Assembly (NCBI GenBank): GCA_947258435.1
Contig: CAMYID010000006.1
Location: 1-57,802 of the forward strand
Direction of reading: 5' to 3'
Length of the DNA stretch: 57,802 nucleotides
DNA from: an uncultured Alphaproteobacteria bacterium
GTDB taxonomy: Bacteria > Pseudomonadota > Alphaproteobacteria > UBA11222
Below are positions 26,820 through 35,161 of the stretch, piece by piece. Position numbers and translations under genes: made by a program. The notes under the pieces were generated by a model that did no database searches, had not been told where the DNA came from, and worked only from the letters and a program-made list of their open reading frames with translations. Position 1 is the first letter of the stretch; each line of letters starts with the position of its first letter.

Positions 26820-27569
26820 GTGACCGAAACCAGGCTCCCCCTCTTCTATCGCCGGATCACCGCATTGGAGGGCGGCAAGCATGATTCGCTCCGTCTGAAC
26901 AGCGACAGCACCTACAAATTCGCAGAAAACAGTAATTCGATACCGCTTGCCGCCAGCGAATTCGCGGAAGCGGCGCGGGACTATCCGATCGTATTCTCCC
27001 GCACCGAACCCATCGTACCGGTTGCCATTGTCGGGCTGAAACCCGAGCGCAACCTGTTTATCGGCGCGGACGGGAATTGGAACAAAGATGTCTATATTCC
27101 TGCCTATGTCCGCCGCTACCCGTTCATTCTGGTTGAAAACAGCGAAGCCGAAAAGCTTGTACTGTGCTGCGACGATAGTGCGGACCATTTCAAACCCGCC
27201 ACCGGGACAGCGCCCGCGGCAAGCCTGTTCGAGGCGGGCAAGCCGACCGCGCTTGCAAACCAGATCATGAGCTTCTGCACAGAATTCCAGCAGCATTATC
27301 TGGCGGCGATCGAATTGTGCCGGTTGCTGGCAGATTACGAATTGCTGGTTTCCCGGCGCGCGGATGTGGCGCTCAACAATGGCGAGAAGCTCAGCCTCGA
27401 AGGCTTCCAGATGGTGGATGAGGACCGGTTGCGCAGTCTGCGCGATGAAAAATTCCTCGAACTGCGTCACAAGGGCGTCTTGCCGTTGATCTATACCCAT
27501 CTGGCTTCGGCGACCAACTGGCGGCATCTGATCAATCGCCTGCCGGCTGACGAGCGGACACTGAATTAG
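26820..27569 (+). CDS. SapC-like protein
   Basis: A 249-residue protein of the SapC family (PF07277), named after a Campylobacter S-layer-associated gene but of unproven function in alphaproteobacteria. It shows LPLFYRRITALEGGKHDSLRL, then YPIVFSRTEPIVPVAIVGL, NLFIGADGNWNKDVYIPAYVRRYPFILVE and the C-terminal helical part. No signal peptide is visible, so it is likely cytoplasmic. The GTG start follows CAGGAGT at good spacing. A terminator follows. Confidence 0.88.
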   Translation: MTETRLPLFYRRITALEGGKHDSLRLNSDSTYKFAENSNSIPLAASEFAEAARDYPIVFSRTEPIVPVAIVGLKPERNLFIGADGNWNKDVYIPAYVRRYPFILVENSEAEKLVLCCDDSADHFKPATGTAPAASLFEAGKPTALANQIMSFCTEFQQHYLAAIELCRLLADYELLVSRRADVALNNGEKLSLEGFQMVDEDRLRSLRDEKFLELRHKGVLPLIYTHLASATNWRHLINRLPADERTLN

Positions 27570-27578
27570 CACAGCGAG

Positions 27579-27608
27579 AAACCCTCGACGGAAATTTCGT
27601 CGGGTTTT
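27579..27608 (+). terminator. Likely terminator after the SapC-like gene
   Basis: The stem AAACCC-(tc)-GACG pairs with CGTC-GGGTTT around the loop gaaattt, with a two-base bulge, and ends in a T-run (27605-27608). It is 10 nt past the stop codon. The inner part GACGGAAATTTCGTC resembles the palindrome at 27640-27654. Confidence 0.55.
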
Positions 27609-27639
27609 ACGCCCCGGTCAGGAATTTACCGAAAATCGT

Positions 27640-27654
27640 GACGGAATTTCCGTC
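27640..27654. promoter_or_regulatory. 15-bp palindrome upstream of the EF-hand/ECF operon
   Basis: GACGGAA-T-TTCCGTC is a perfect dyad with 7-bp arms, 123 nt before the EF-hand gene start. A near-copy, GACGGAAATTTCGTC, occurs at 27587-27601, 53 nt centre to centre. It could be an operator; GGAATTT followed by CGTTC could also be part of an ECF-type promoter, though the 13-nt spacing is short for one. Confidence 0.4.
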
Positions 27655-27777
27655 CCGCAACGTTCTACCCCTAGTACACCCCTTCAGCGCGAACAGCCTT
27701 CAGCACTGAGAAGGGGGTCTGACAGAGACTGCAACAGCGCAGTAATTCAGAGCGCAGTAATTCAGGAGGAACGGCAA

Positions 27778-28344
27778 ATGGCACAGCACACAGGACTCCG
27801 GAACACAGGAACCCGGGCGCGCGATCGGGCCGCACGGCTTGGACTGTTCGCAAAACGGGGCGGCGCCGCAGCCGTGGCGGCGCTTTCGCTGATACTGTTA
27901 TCCACCACCACCGCATCGGCCAGCCCGGACAGCAAATCGCATCATCGTGGCGACGGGAAGCTTGCCGAGAAAATCTTTGAAAAACTCGATACTGACAAGG
28001 ACGGCAATCTCAGCCGCGAAGAGGTGGCGAAAGCCCGCCAGAACCGCATGCAAGGGATCGACAAGGATGAGGACGGCTATATCTCGGCAGACGACCTTGC
28101 TGCCCACAAGGCGGAACGTTATGCCAAGCATCAGGAACGCCACCATGCGCGTTTTGTCGAACATTTCGACAAGGACGATGACGGGCGCGTATCGGTGGAA
28201 GAGATGAAAAGCTATGAATCGGGCCGTTTCGCACGTGCAGATGCCGATAACGATGGTAAAATAAGCCGCGAGGAATGGCAGGCCGCGCGGAAATATCACC
28301 ATCGGATGAAACATGGCGACGCCCATCACTCTGACAAGGATTAA
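27778..28344 (+). CDS. Secreted protein with four EF-hand calcium sites
   Basis: A 188-residue protein. The signal segment is residues 28-48 (hydrophobic AAAVAALSLILLSTTTASAS), so it is exported to the periplasm. Four canonical EF-hand loops follow: 71-82 (DTDKDGNLSREE), 95-106 (DKDEDGYISADD), 131-142 (DKDDDGRVSVEE) and 155-166 (DADNDGKISREE). All have Asp at positions 1, 3 and 5, Gly at 6 and Glu/Asp at 12, so calcium binding is expected at every site. The C-terminus is His-rich (HHRMKHGDAHH). AGGAGGAA precedes the ATG. It heads a four-gene run with an ECF sigma factor, a membrane anti-sigma candidate and a CnrX-like sensor. Confidence 0.9.
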   Translation: MAQHTGLRNTGTRARDRAARLGLFAKRGGAAAVAALSLILLSTTTASASPDSKSHHRGDGKLAEKIFEKLDTDKDGNLSREEVAKARQNRMQGIDKDEDGYISADDLAAHKAERYAKHQERHHARFVEHFDKDDDGRVSVEEMKSYESGRFARADADNDGKISREEWQAARKYHHRMKHGDAHHSDKD

Positions 28345-28365
28345 TCACCGGCGGATCGTGCGCGC

Positions 28366-29103
28366 ATGGCCCGTCCCCTGCCGGTCAGATCGACATCACC
28401 GCCCTTGCGGGGACGACATCCCCTATGGGCGGAAACTGTCGGGCTGCATGTGATTGGCGGCAACCCCGCCGCGCAGGGCGATCGGCACGGCAACGCGGCG
28501 GCCGCGGCAGCACAGACCGGCGACAGGGCGCATGCCGGGACACGCGGGACGGCAAGCGATGACGATTTGCTCGCCCGGTTGGCGCAGGGGGAACAGGCGG
28601 TCTGCGCCCTGCTTGTCGAGCGGCATCTGAGCCGGGTCGTTACTCTTGCAACGCGCATCCTCGGGGAACAGGCGGAAGCCGAAGATGTTGCCCAGGATGC
28701 GTTCCTGCGGCTATGGCGGCATGCGCCATCCTGGCAGCCCGGGCGCGCAAAACTGTCGACCTGGCTGCATCGGGTGACGGTCAATCTGTGCATCGACAGA
28801 ATGCGCAGGAAGCGGACCGTCGCATTGGACAGCATTCCCGAACCCCCGTCCCAGGTGCCGGGGGCGGCAAGCCTCATCGCGCAGCAGCAGACCGCAAAAC
28901 GCGTGCAGGCCGCGATTGCCGCACTGCCTGAACGGCAGCGGATCGCCATCCTGCTTTGCCACTATGAAGGATACAGTAACCCCGATACCGCGGAAATGCT
29001 GGACACCACGGTGGAGGCGGTCGAATCCCTGCTGGCGCGGGGACGTCGGGCGCTGAAGCAAACCCTGACGGGTGAAATTTCAGAATTGCTGGAAAGCATA
29101 TAA
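28366..29103 (+). CDS. ECF-type RNA polymerase sigma factor
   Basis: A 245-residue frame. Region 2 spans about 78-150 (AEDVAQDAFLRLWRHA, LSTWLHRVTVNLCIDRMRRKR) and region 4 about 178-232 (ALPERQRIAILLCHYEGYSN, then EMLDTTVEAVESLLARGRRALK). The first 65 residues are low-complexity and not part of the sigma fold; the true start may be a GTG at 28450 or later, but no clear ribosome site decides it. It directs RNA polymerase to a small regulon, probably including this locus. It starts 22 nt after the EF-hand gene and lies 27 nt before the next gene. Confidence 0.92.
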   Translation: MARPLPVRSTSPPLRGRHPLWAETVGLHVIGGNPAAQGDRHGNAAAAAAQTGDRAHAGTRGTASDDDLLARLAQGEQAVCALLVERHLSRVVTLATRILGEQAEAEDVAQDAFLRLWRHAPSWQPGRAKLSTWLHRVTVNLCIDRMRRKRTVALDSIPEPPSQVPGAASLIAQQQTAKRVQAAIAALPERQRIAILLCHYEGYSNPDTAEMLDTTVEAVESLLARGRRALKQTLTGEISELLESI

Positions 29104-29130
29104 AGATGCCCCGGAGAATGGACCCGGAGA

Positions 29131-30072
29131 ATGGATAAGCAAAGGTTTGAACATATTCTGGCGGCCCATGGCAGCCGCCCCGAGCGCTGGCCGGACGCTG
29201 ACAGGACGGCTGCCGTGCAATTCTGCGCCGCCGACCCGCAGGCGGCAGCCATGCTGCGTGAGGCGCGCGCGCTCGATAGCCTGATCAGTGCGCTGCCCGA
29301 TATTGAGCCCTCACCGGAGCTGAGCGCCCGCATCACCGCGGCGGCATTGACGCAGAACCCGCCTTTTCATATTGATGCGCGCCGGGCAGGCGGTCGCACT
29401 ATCCGCGCCGGCGACCATCTGCGGCGGTTACGGCGACTGCGCGAGGGGCTGTGGCCATTTGGCCCGCTGTGGCGGCCGGCGGCGGGACTGGCGCTGCCGG
29501 CTCTCTTCGGATTGCTGCTCGGGCTCTATCAGCCGCAGCAGATTTTATCCCCCGGCTCCGGCTCCGGCTCTGGCGCCAGCCCCGGCACCGGCTCCGCCAC
29601 CATCACACTGACAAACGCCGCGGCCTCGGATGGCGACCCGGTGCAGGTGCCGACCTACGATCTGACCGAGCTGGCCTTTGCGTCACTGGATCCGCTGGAA
29701 AGTTTTGTGATGAGCGATGCAGGCTTTCCGCCCGCCGCCGCAACACAGCCGCAAATGCGACATATCATGCAACAGCCTGTGCAACATAATGCGACAAATG
29801 CAACAGTTGATGCAGCTGTTGCGACAGCGAATGACACAGTTGGCAACAGGACGACAAAGCGGCCCGAACCGCAGCGGCGTTCCGCGACCCTGCCCGCCGA
29901 TCCGGCAGCCGGTCCGGCGCCCGCCACACCCGCTCCGTCCCCGGACCGGGCGATCTCACCCCCCGCCACACCGGCCCTGCCGACATTGCCCCAACCGGCG
30001 CACCGCGGCACGCCGGGTTCGGCCCTGGGCTTTTCACCTTCACCATCGGGCGGACAGGGAGGCTGGCGCTGA
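29131..30072 (+). CDS. Probable membrane anti-sigma factor
   Basis: A 313-residue protein without a close named family. The cytoplasmic N-terminus (1-105) is helical, beginning MDKQRFEHILAAHGSRPERW. One transmembrane helix (about 114-133, PLWRPAAGLALPALFGLLLG) follows, then a Gly/Ser linker (SPGSGSGSGASPGTGSG). A periplasmic region includes YDLTELAFASLDPLESFVM, and the tail is Pro/Ala-rich from about 240. A cytoplasmic head, one helix and a periplasmic tail directly after an ECF gene fit an anti-sigma factor (inference from position and topology). Its stop overlaps the next start (TGATG). Confidence 0.7.
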   Translation: MDKQRFEHILAAHGSRPERWPDADRTAAVQFCAADPQAAAMLREARALDSLISALPDIEPSPELSARITAAALTQNPPFHIDARRAGGRTIRAGDHLRRLRRLREGLWPFGPLWRPAAGLALPALFGLLLGLYQPQQILSPGSGSGSGASPGTGSATITLTNAAASDGDPVQVPTYDLTELAFASLDPLESFVMSDAGFPPAAATQPQMRHIMQQPVQHNATNATVDAAVATANDTVGNRTTKRPEPQRRSATLPADPAAGPAPATPAPSPDRAISPPATPALPTLPQPAHRGTPGSALGFSPSPSGGQGGWR

Positions 30073-30680
30073 TGCCGAAAACAACGACGATCCTGTTGAC
30101 CCTGCTGGCACTTTCATTCGGCGGCAATATGTTTATCGGCGGTCTGTGGCTTGGCAATCGCATGCTGCCCCAATCCGAGATCGCCGCTCATACCGCACTG
30201 CCTGTCCCCGCCGCCAGCCCCGCAGCCCCGGCAATCTCCCGCGCAATGCCAATGCACCGCCCACCTGCCGCGCGCATGCTGCTGGGGGCGGCATTTGAGG
30301 ATTTGCCCGAAGAATTACGGCAGCAGTTCCGCCGGACATTGCGTGAAAATGGCGGCAAGCTGCGGCGCGCCCTGGCGGCTGAGAAAAGCGCCCAGAAGGA
30401 GGCGCTGAACGCATTGCAGGCCGAGCCTTTCGATGCCGCTGCCCTGTCGCGTGCATTGCAGGCGATCCGCTCGGCGGAAGGGGAACGCCGCGCCATCGCC
30501 CATCAGGCCACGCTTGGCCTGATTGAAAAACTCACCCCCGCGCAGCGTCGGGCGATCCATCTCAGACTCAGCGGATCGCTGCTTGCCCCGCACCCTCGGA
30601 TGCGGTCCGGCAGACCGGATTTTCGCCGCAAACCGCCGCCCGGCGAAGGCGACCAAACCAAGCCTTTCCCGGACAGATAA
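30072..30680 (+). CDS. Periplasmic heavy-metal sensor, CnrX/Spy-like
   Basis: A 202-residue protein anchored by an N-terminal helix (7-27, ILLTLLALSFGGNMFIGGLW). A Pro/Ala linker leads to a long helical periplasmic part (about 75-170) with ENGGKLRRALAAEKSAQKEAL, SRALQAIRSAEGERR and LTPAQRRAIHLRL. This pattern is that of the heavy-metal-sensor family (PF13801) that includes CnrX, with an LTPAQR motif also found in Spy/CpxP. His and Met residues near 56-68 (AMPMHRPPAARM) could bind metal. In the Cnr system such a sensor controls the anti-sigma factor. The start overlaps the preceding stop by one base. Confidence 0.8.
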   Translation: MPKTTTILLTLLALSFGGNMFIGGLWLGNRMLPQSEIAAHTALPVPAASPAAPAISRAMPMHRPPAARMLLGAAFEDLPEELRQQFRRTLRENGGKLRRALAAEKSAQKEALNALQAEPFDAAALSRALQAIRSAEGERRAIAHQATLGLIEKLTPAQRRAIHLRLSGSLLAPHPRMRSGRPDFRRKPPPGEGDQTKPFPDR

Positions 30681-30709
30681 CCCGCAGTTGACGGCCAGCC
30701 AAGGCGCAG

Positions 30710-31117
30710 CTATGGGCGTTCGGCCCCGGCCGCTTGTGCCGCAGTTCCGCCATCTTCACGCGACAGACACGACAGATATTCCCCCGCCTGCTGCCGATGT
30801 TCCGCTGTTACATGGCCGCGCACAATACCGAATGCGGTGGTGAGAACCGTCAGATCATCGGTGAATCCAAGCCCGGCAATGAAATCGGGAATCAGATCGG
30901 CGGGCATGATGAAATAAGCCAGCGCACCGAGCAGAATCGCCTTCACCCGACCAGGCGTCGCAGGATCGAACGCGCAGAAATAGGCCGCCAGCAGCTCATC
31001 GGCAAAAGGAATGCGCCCCGCAAACCGGCGCAGCTTGGGGAAAAAATGCCGGCGAACGAGCCGGGTATTACGCGCGATCCGGCCTGGTTCGCGCAGTTCG
31101 GGGTCGTGCAGATCCAT
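30710..31117 (-). CDS. YkvA/DUF1232 family membrane-associated protein
   Basis: A 135-residue protein with the DUF1232 core: AYFCAFDPATPGRVKAILLGALAYFIMPADLIPDFI, then GFTDDLTVLTTAF. The motif P-x-D-L-I-P-D with a preceding hydrophobic helix is diagnostic. Its function is not established; members are membrane-bound and widespread. It ends 30 nt from the convergent metal-sensor gene. Confidence 0.9.
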   Translation of the reverse strand: MDLHDPELREPGRIARNTRLVRRHFFPKLRRFAGRIPFADELLAAYFCAFDPATPGRVKAILLGALAYFIMPADLIPDFIAGLGFTDDLTVLTTAFGIVRGHVTAEHRQQAGEYLSCLSREDGGTAAQAAGAERP

Positions 31118-31285
31118 CCTGCTCTCACAACTTCGCGCAGTCTTGCGTTACGCTTCAGTACATAGGCAGTCCGACAGGCCCCAACAAGAGTATGCAAGGG
31201 TGGTCGCATCCTGGAAAACAAGGTGCTAAAAGCATGCCAACGTCCCGCTTCGGGACCCTTAACCATATCCGGCAGGGAGTGAAAC

Positions 31286-32071
31286 ATGGAACTCAACAAC
31301 GAAATTTCCGCAATTATTACCGGCGGCGCCTCCGGGCTTGGGGAAGCCACCGCGCGCGAGCTTGCCGCGCTCGGCGTCAAAGTCGCGCTGTTCGACCTCA
31401 ATGCCGAACGCGGCGAAAAGGTCGCAAGCGAAATTGGCGGTGTGTTCTGCGAATGTAATGTGACCGATGAAGCCAGCGTCGATGCCGCGTTCGAAAAGGC
31501 GCGCGCCGCAAACGGTCAGGAACGCATCATGATCAACTGCGCGGGCACCGGCATTGCGATGAAAACCGCCTCGCGCAAGAAAGATTCCGGCGAAATCCAG
31601 TTCCATCCGCTCAGCCGTTTCGATCAGATTATCCAGATCAATCTGGTCGGCACCTTCCGCTGCATTGCCAAATCGGCGGCGGGCATGATGAGCCTTGATC
31701 CCATTACGCCCGATGGCGGGCGTGGCTGCGTCGTCAATACCGCATCCGTCGCCGCGCAGGACGGTCAGATCGGCCAGGCTGCCTATTCCGCCTCCAAAAA
31801 CGGTGTTGTCGGCATGACTCTGCCGATCGCGCGCGATCTGGCGCAGGAAGGCATCCGCTGCTGCACCATTCTGCCGGGCCTGTTCAACACCCCGCTGATG
31901 GCGGGCGCACCCGAAAAGGTCAAACAGGCGCTTGGCGCGCAGGTTCCCTTCCCCTCCCGGCTTGGCCATGCGGAGGAATATGCGAAACTCGCCCGCCATA
32001 TCTGCGAGAACGAGATGCTGAACGGCGAAAGCATCCGGCTTGACGGCGCGATCCGCATGGCTCCGCGCTAA
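31286..32071 (+). CDS. SDR, 3-hydroxyacyl-CoA dehydrogenase type-2-like
   Basis: A 261-residue short-chain dehydrogenase. It shows TGGASGLGEATARELAALG, INCAGTGIAMKTASRKK, and the active-site Ser in NTASVAAQDGQIGQAAYSASK with Tyr-Lys in YSASKNGVVGM. These blocks, together with IARDLAQEGIRCCTILPGLFNTP, match the HSD17B10/2-methyl-3-hydroxybutyryl-CoA dehydrogenase group, which oxidises short branched 3-hydroxyacyl-CoAs with NAD. GGCAGGGAG precedes the ATG. A terminator follows. Confidence 0.9.
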   Translation: MELNNEISAIITGGASGLGEATARELAALGVKVALFDLNAERGEKVASEIGGVFCECNVTDEASVDAAFEKARAANGQERIMINCAGTGIAMKTASRKKDSGEIQFHPLSRFDQIIQINLVGTFRCIAKSAAGMMSLDPITPDGGRGCVVNTASVAAQDGQIGQAAYSASKNGVVGMTLPIARDLAQEGIRCCTILPGLFNTPLMAGAPEKVKQALGAQVPFPSRLGHAEEYAKLARHICENEMLNGESIRLDGAIRMAPR

Positions 32072-32099
32072 ACAGCAACGCCAAGTTAAGCAAGAACGG

Positions 32100-32132
32100 A
32101 AGGCCGGGGCGGTTCGCCACCCCGGCCTTTTT
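32100..32132 (+). terminator. Rho-independent terminator after the SDR gene
   Basis: A 13-bp stem with a single mismatch (arms 32100-32112 and 32117-32129), a TTCG tetraloop and a T-run (32128-32132). It is 29 nt past the stop codon; on the other strand it may also help end the AMACR-like transcript. Confidence 0.9.
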
Positions 32133-32188
32133 GCTGGATATCCCATTGGACTGCCGCCAGAACGGCCCGGCCCGGTGGGTTTGGCCAT

Positions 32189-33349
32189 TCAGTCACGGTG
32201 GGTTTGCTTGATTGCCTTTGCGCTGTGAAGCTGGCCGATCTCATCGGCGCTGAACCCCCAATCGGCAAGCACCGCCTCCGTATCCTCGCCCGGAATTGAG
32301 GGGGGTTTCTGAATTTCGCATTCGGTCCGGCTGAAACGCGGCGCGGGGCCGGGCTGGGTTACGCCATTCACGGTCACGAAACTGCCGCGCGCCTGATTAT
32401 GCGGATGCGCCATGCTTTCCTCAAGATTGAGGATCGGGGCGAAGCAGACATCGCTGCCTTCCATGATATCACACCATTCATCGCGGGTCTTGCTGAGGAA
32501 AACTTCGCCCAGGCGCGATTTCATCTGCTTCCAGCCTTGCGGATCGAGCTGTCCGGGCAGATCCGGATCCTTGTCGAGGCCGGTTTTTTCAAGCAGTTCA
32601 GCGTAGAATTTTCCCTCGATCGAACCGATTGAAATGAACTTGCCGTCTTTGGTTTCATAGACATTGTAATAATGCGACCCGCCATCAATGGCATTTGTGC
32701 CGCGCTCCTCGCTCCAGCGGCCCATCGCCTTCATGGCATAGAAGATCGTCATCAGCGAGGCCGCGCCTTCGGTCATCGCACAGTCTATAACCTGCCCCTT
32801 GCCCGATGTGCGCGCCTCGATGATGCCGGCCAGCACCCCCATGGCGAGATACAGCGCGCCGCCACCGAAATCGCCGACAAGATTAAGCGGCGCGACAGGC
32901 GGTTCGCCTTCCCGGCCGATAGCGTTCAACGCCCCGACAAGCGAAATGTAATTGATGTCATGCCCGGCGGCAGTGGCAAGCGGGCCATGCTGCCCCCAGC
33001 CGGTCATCCGCCCATAGACAAGCTTTGGATTGCGCTCGAGACAGACATCAGGCCCGATACCGAGCCTTTCTGTCACACCGGGACGAAATCCTTCGGTAAA
33101 GGCATCGGCCTTTTCGACAAGTTTCAATACGGTTTCAACGCCCTCGGGCGTTTTGAGATCGACCGCAAGCGAGCGGCGGCCCCGATTGAGCAGATCGGCC
33201 TTGGGATCGCGCTTCATCCCCAGATCGGCCGCTTCGGTCCGGTCGATGCGGATCACCTCCGCCCCCAGATCGGCAAGCAGCATGGCGCACATCGGGCCCG
33301 GCCCGATCCCCGCAATTTCAACAATCCTTACACCGGCTAACGGTCCCAT
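32189..33349 (-). CDS. CaiB/BaiF family protein, alpha-methylacyl-CoA racemase-like
   Basis: A 386-residue family III CoA-transferase-fold protein. It has GVRIVEIAGIGPGPMCAMLLADLGAEVIRID, LNRGRRSLAVDLKTPEG, and the AMACR signature GHDINYISLVGALNAIG with the catalytic His-Asp pair. GDFGGGALYLAMGVLAGI and QVIDCAMTEGAASLM follow. AMACR interconverts (R)- and (S)-2-methylacyl-CoA so that branched or sterol-side-chain acids can enter beta-oxidation. AAGGGGAG lies before the ATG. It supports the view that this organism oxidises branched acids. Confidence 0.92.
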   Translation of the reverse strand: MGPLAGVRIVEIAGIGPGPMCAMLLADLGAEVIRIDRTEAADLGMKRDPKADLLNRGRRSLAVDLKTPEGVETVLKLVEKADAFTEGFRPGVTERLGIGPDVCLERNPKLVYGRMTGWGQHGPLATAAGHDINYISLVGALNAIGREGEPPVAPLNLVGDFGGGALYLAMGVLAGIIEARTSGKGQVIDCAMTEGAASLMTIFYAMKAMGRWSEERGTNAIDGGSHYYNVYETKDGKFISIGSIEGKFYAELLEKTGLDKDPDLPGQLDPQGWKQMKSRLGEVFLSKTRDEWCDIMEGSDVCFAPILNLEESMAHPHNQARGSFVTVNGVTQPGPAPRFSRTECEIQKPPSIPGEDTEAVLADWGFSADEIGQLHSAKAIKQTHRD

Positions 33350-33434
33350 AGACGAAATCTCCCCTTTTTCGGAATTGTGAACTTATTGGTTTGTCCACCA
33401 TTATAGGGGAGAGAGCGTGCCCGGGGATAGCATG

Positions 33435-33680
33435 CTAGGCCGCTGCTTCTTCTTTCTTCTTATTCATATGCGGATCGAGCATCCGGTGCAGATGCACGAT
33501 GAAATAGCGCATATGCGCGTCATCCACCGTTTTCTGCGCCGCGCCGCGCCAGGCGGCATAGGCTTCGTCATAACTTGGAAAGATACCGACGATATCCAGC
33601 TCATCCGTATTCTGAAAATCGACGGTTTGCGGATCGACAAGCCGACCGCCAAACACCAGGTGAAGTAGTTGTTTGCTCAT
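33435..33680 (-). CDS. DUF4170 family small protein
   Basis: An 81-residue cytoplasmic protein: LLHLVFGGRLVDPQTVDF, then DIVGIFPSYDEAYAAWRGAAQKTVDDAHMRYFIVHLHRMLDP and a Lys/Glu-rich tail. This is the DUF4170 pattern, a conserved alphaproteobacterial protein of unknown function often annotated near nothing in particular. A weak ribosome site precedes it. It is divergent from the acyl-CoA dehydrogenase gene. Confidence 0.85.
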   Translation of the reverse strand: MSKQLLHLVFGGRLVDPQTVDFQNTDELDIVGIFPSYDEAYAAWRGAAQKTVDDAHMRYFIVHLHRMLDPHMNKKKEEAAA

Positions 33681-33926
33681 GTTCGAATTCCCATTTGTCG
33701 GATACCATCCAGTAGCACGGTTTTATTAACCAATGCTGACCGCCGGCGTTCAGTTGCGAAAATTTACGCAAGTTTCACGCCATCTTGCCGCGTTTTGCCC
33801 CACAATCGGGGCCGGGCAATTTGCGCGGCGCGGATCAGAAAATCTTGGTCATACAGAATAAGTAGGGCAGACTGCGCGAAAACCAATCGCTGCAATCCCG
33901 TTTTTTGCCTATTTGATGGACAGACC

Positions 33927-35117
33927 ATGGATCTTTCATTCAGCCCCGAAGAAATTGCATTTCGCGATGACGTCCGGAATTTCATCGCCGAGAATTTACC
34001 GAAAGAACTTGTCGCGAAAGTTCGCGATTCGGGCCGTGTGAAACGCGAAGACCTGTATCCCTGGCACAAGACACTCTATGAAAAGGGCTGGGCCGCACCC
34101 AAATGGCCGGCCGAGCATGGCGGGCCGGGCTGGACACCGATGCAGCGCTTTATTTTCGATCAGGAAATGACACTTGCCAGCGCGCCGCCCTTGAGCGCCT
34201 TTGGACTTACCATGCTGGCCCCTGTGCTGATTGCATATGGCACACCGGAGCAGAAGCAGACGCATCTGCCCAGAATCCTGTCGGGTGAGGTTTTCTGGTG
34301 CCAGGGTTATTCAGAACCCGGATCAGGGTCCGATCTTGCCTCGCTCCGCACCCGTGCGGAAGATAAAGGTGATCATTATCTGGTCAATGGGCACAAAATC
34401 TGGACAAGTAATGCGCATGAAGCCGACTGGATATTCTGCCTTGTCCGCACAGATCCGGACGTCAAGCCGCAACGCGGGATCAGCTTTTTGCTGATCGATA
34501 TGAAGACGCCGGGCATCACCGTCAAACCGATTATCTCGATCAATGGCCGGCACAGTCTGAATGAAGTATTTCTCGAAGATGTAAAAGTGCCCAGGGAAAA
34601 CCGGGTCGGGGAGGAAAATCAGGGATGGACCTATGCCAAATTCCTGCTCGGCAATGAACGGACCGGGATTGCGGGGGTGGCACGGTCCAAGGGAGCGCTC
34701 GAGCAGCTCCGCACCATCGCTGAATGCGAACTTGACGGCGACGGGCAACCGCTGATTGCGGACCCTGATTTCCGGCGGCGGCTGGCGGAAATCGAAACCG
34801 ACCTGGCCGCAATTTCCTATACCGATTTGCGGGTCGCCGCGCAGGCGGCGGCCGGCGAGCCGCTGGGGCCCGAAGCCTCGATCCTGAAGGTGAAGGGCAC
34901 GGAAATCCAGCAGGCGATCAGCGATCTGGCGGTTGAGGCGCTGGGCTGTTATGCGGCGCCTTTCGACCCTGATATGGGCGATAATTTCAGCCCTCTGGGG
35001 CCTGACTATCGTGCAGGGGTTGTTCCTGGCATGCTGTTCGGGCGCGCCGCCTCGATCTATGGCGGCACGAATGAAGTGCAGCGCAATATCGTCGCCAAGG
35101 CAGTGCTGGGCTTCTGA
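33927..35117 (+). CDS. Acyl-CoA dehydrogenase
   Basis: A 396-residue flavoprotein. It starts at MDLSFSPEEIAFRDDVRNFI and holds the FAD/substrate block CQGYSEPGSGSDLASL, GHKIWTSNAHEADW and the C-terminal IYGGTNEVQRNIVAKAVLGF. A Gly occupies the position of the MCAD-type catalytic Glu (IYEGT in that enzyme), so the base would have to sit elsewhere, as in isovaleryl-CoA or long-chain enzymes, or in a partner subunit. It makes the 2-enoyl-CoA, passing electrons to ETF. The start is set by homology; the frame is open far upstream. The creatininase gene ends 45 nt away on the opposite strand. Confidence 0.92.
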   Translation: MDLSFSPEEIAFRDDVRNFIAENLPKELVAKVRDSGRVKREDLYPWHKTLYEKGWAAPKWPAEHGGPGWTPMQRFIFDQEMTLASAPPLSAFGLTMLAPVLIAYGTPEQKQTHLPRILSGEVFWCQGYSEPGSGSDLASLRTRAEDKGDHYLVNGHKIWTSNAHEADWIFCLVRTDPDVKPQRGISFLLIDMKTPGITVKPIISINGRHSLNEVFLEDVKVPRENRVGEENQGWTYAKFLLGNERTGIAGVARSKGALEQLRTIAECELDGDGQPLIADPDFRRRLAEIETDLAAISYTDLRVAAQAAAGEPLGPEASILKVKGTEIQQAISDLAVEALGCYAAPFDPDMGDNFSPLGPDYRAGVVPGMLFGRAASIYGGTNEVQRNIVAKAVLGF

Positions 35118-35161
35118 GCGCATGCGCCGGGGCCGCAGCGTGACCGTGCAAAGTGAAGCGT

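Noticed and set aside
29720-29880. Possible frameshift in the anti-sigma gene
   Set aside because: The +1 frame briefly reads like a Gln-rich helix and has higher third-position GC, but it continues as Arg/Pro-rich non-coding sequence, while the original frame goes on as a plausible Pro/Ala tail to a stop that overlaps the next start.
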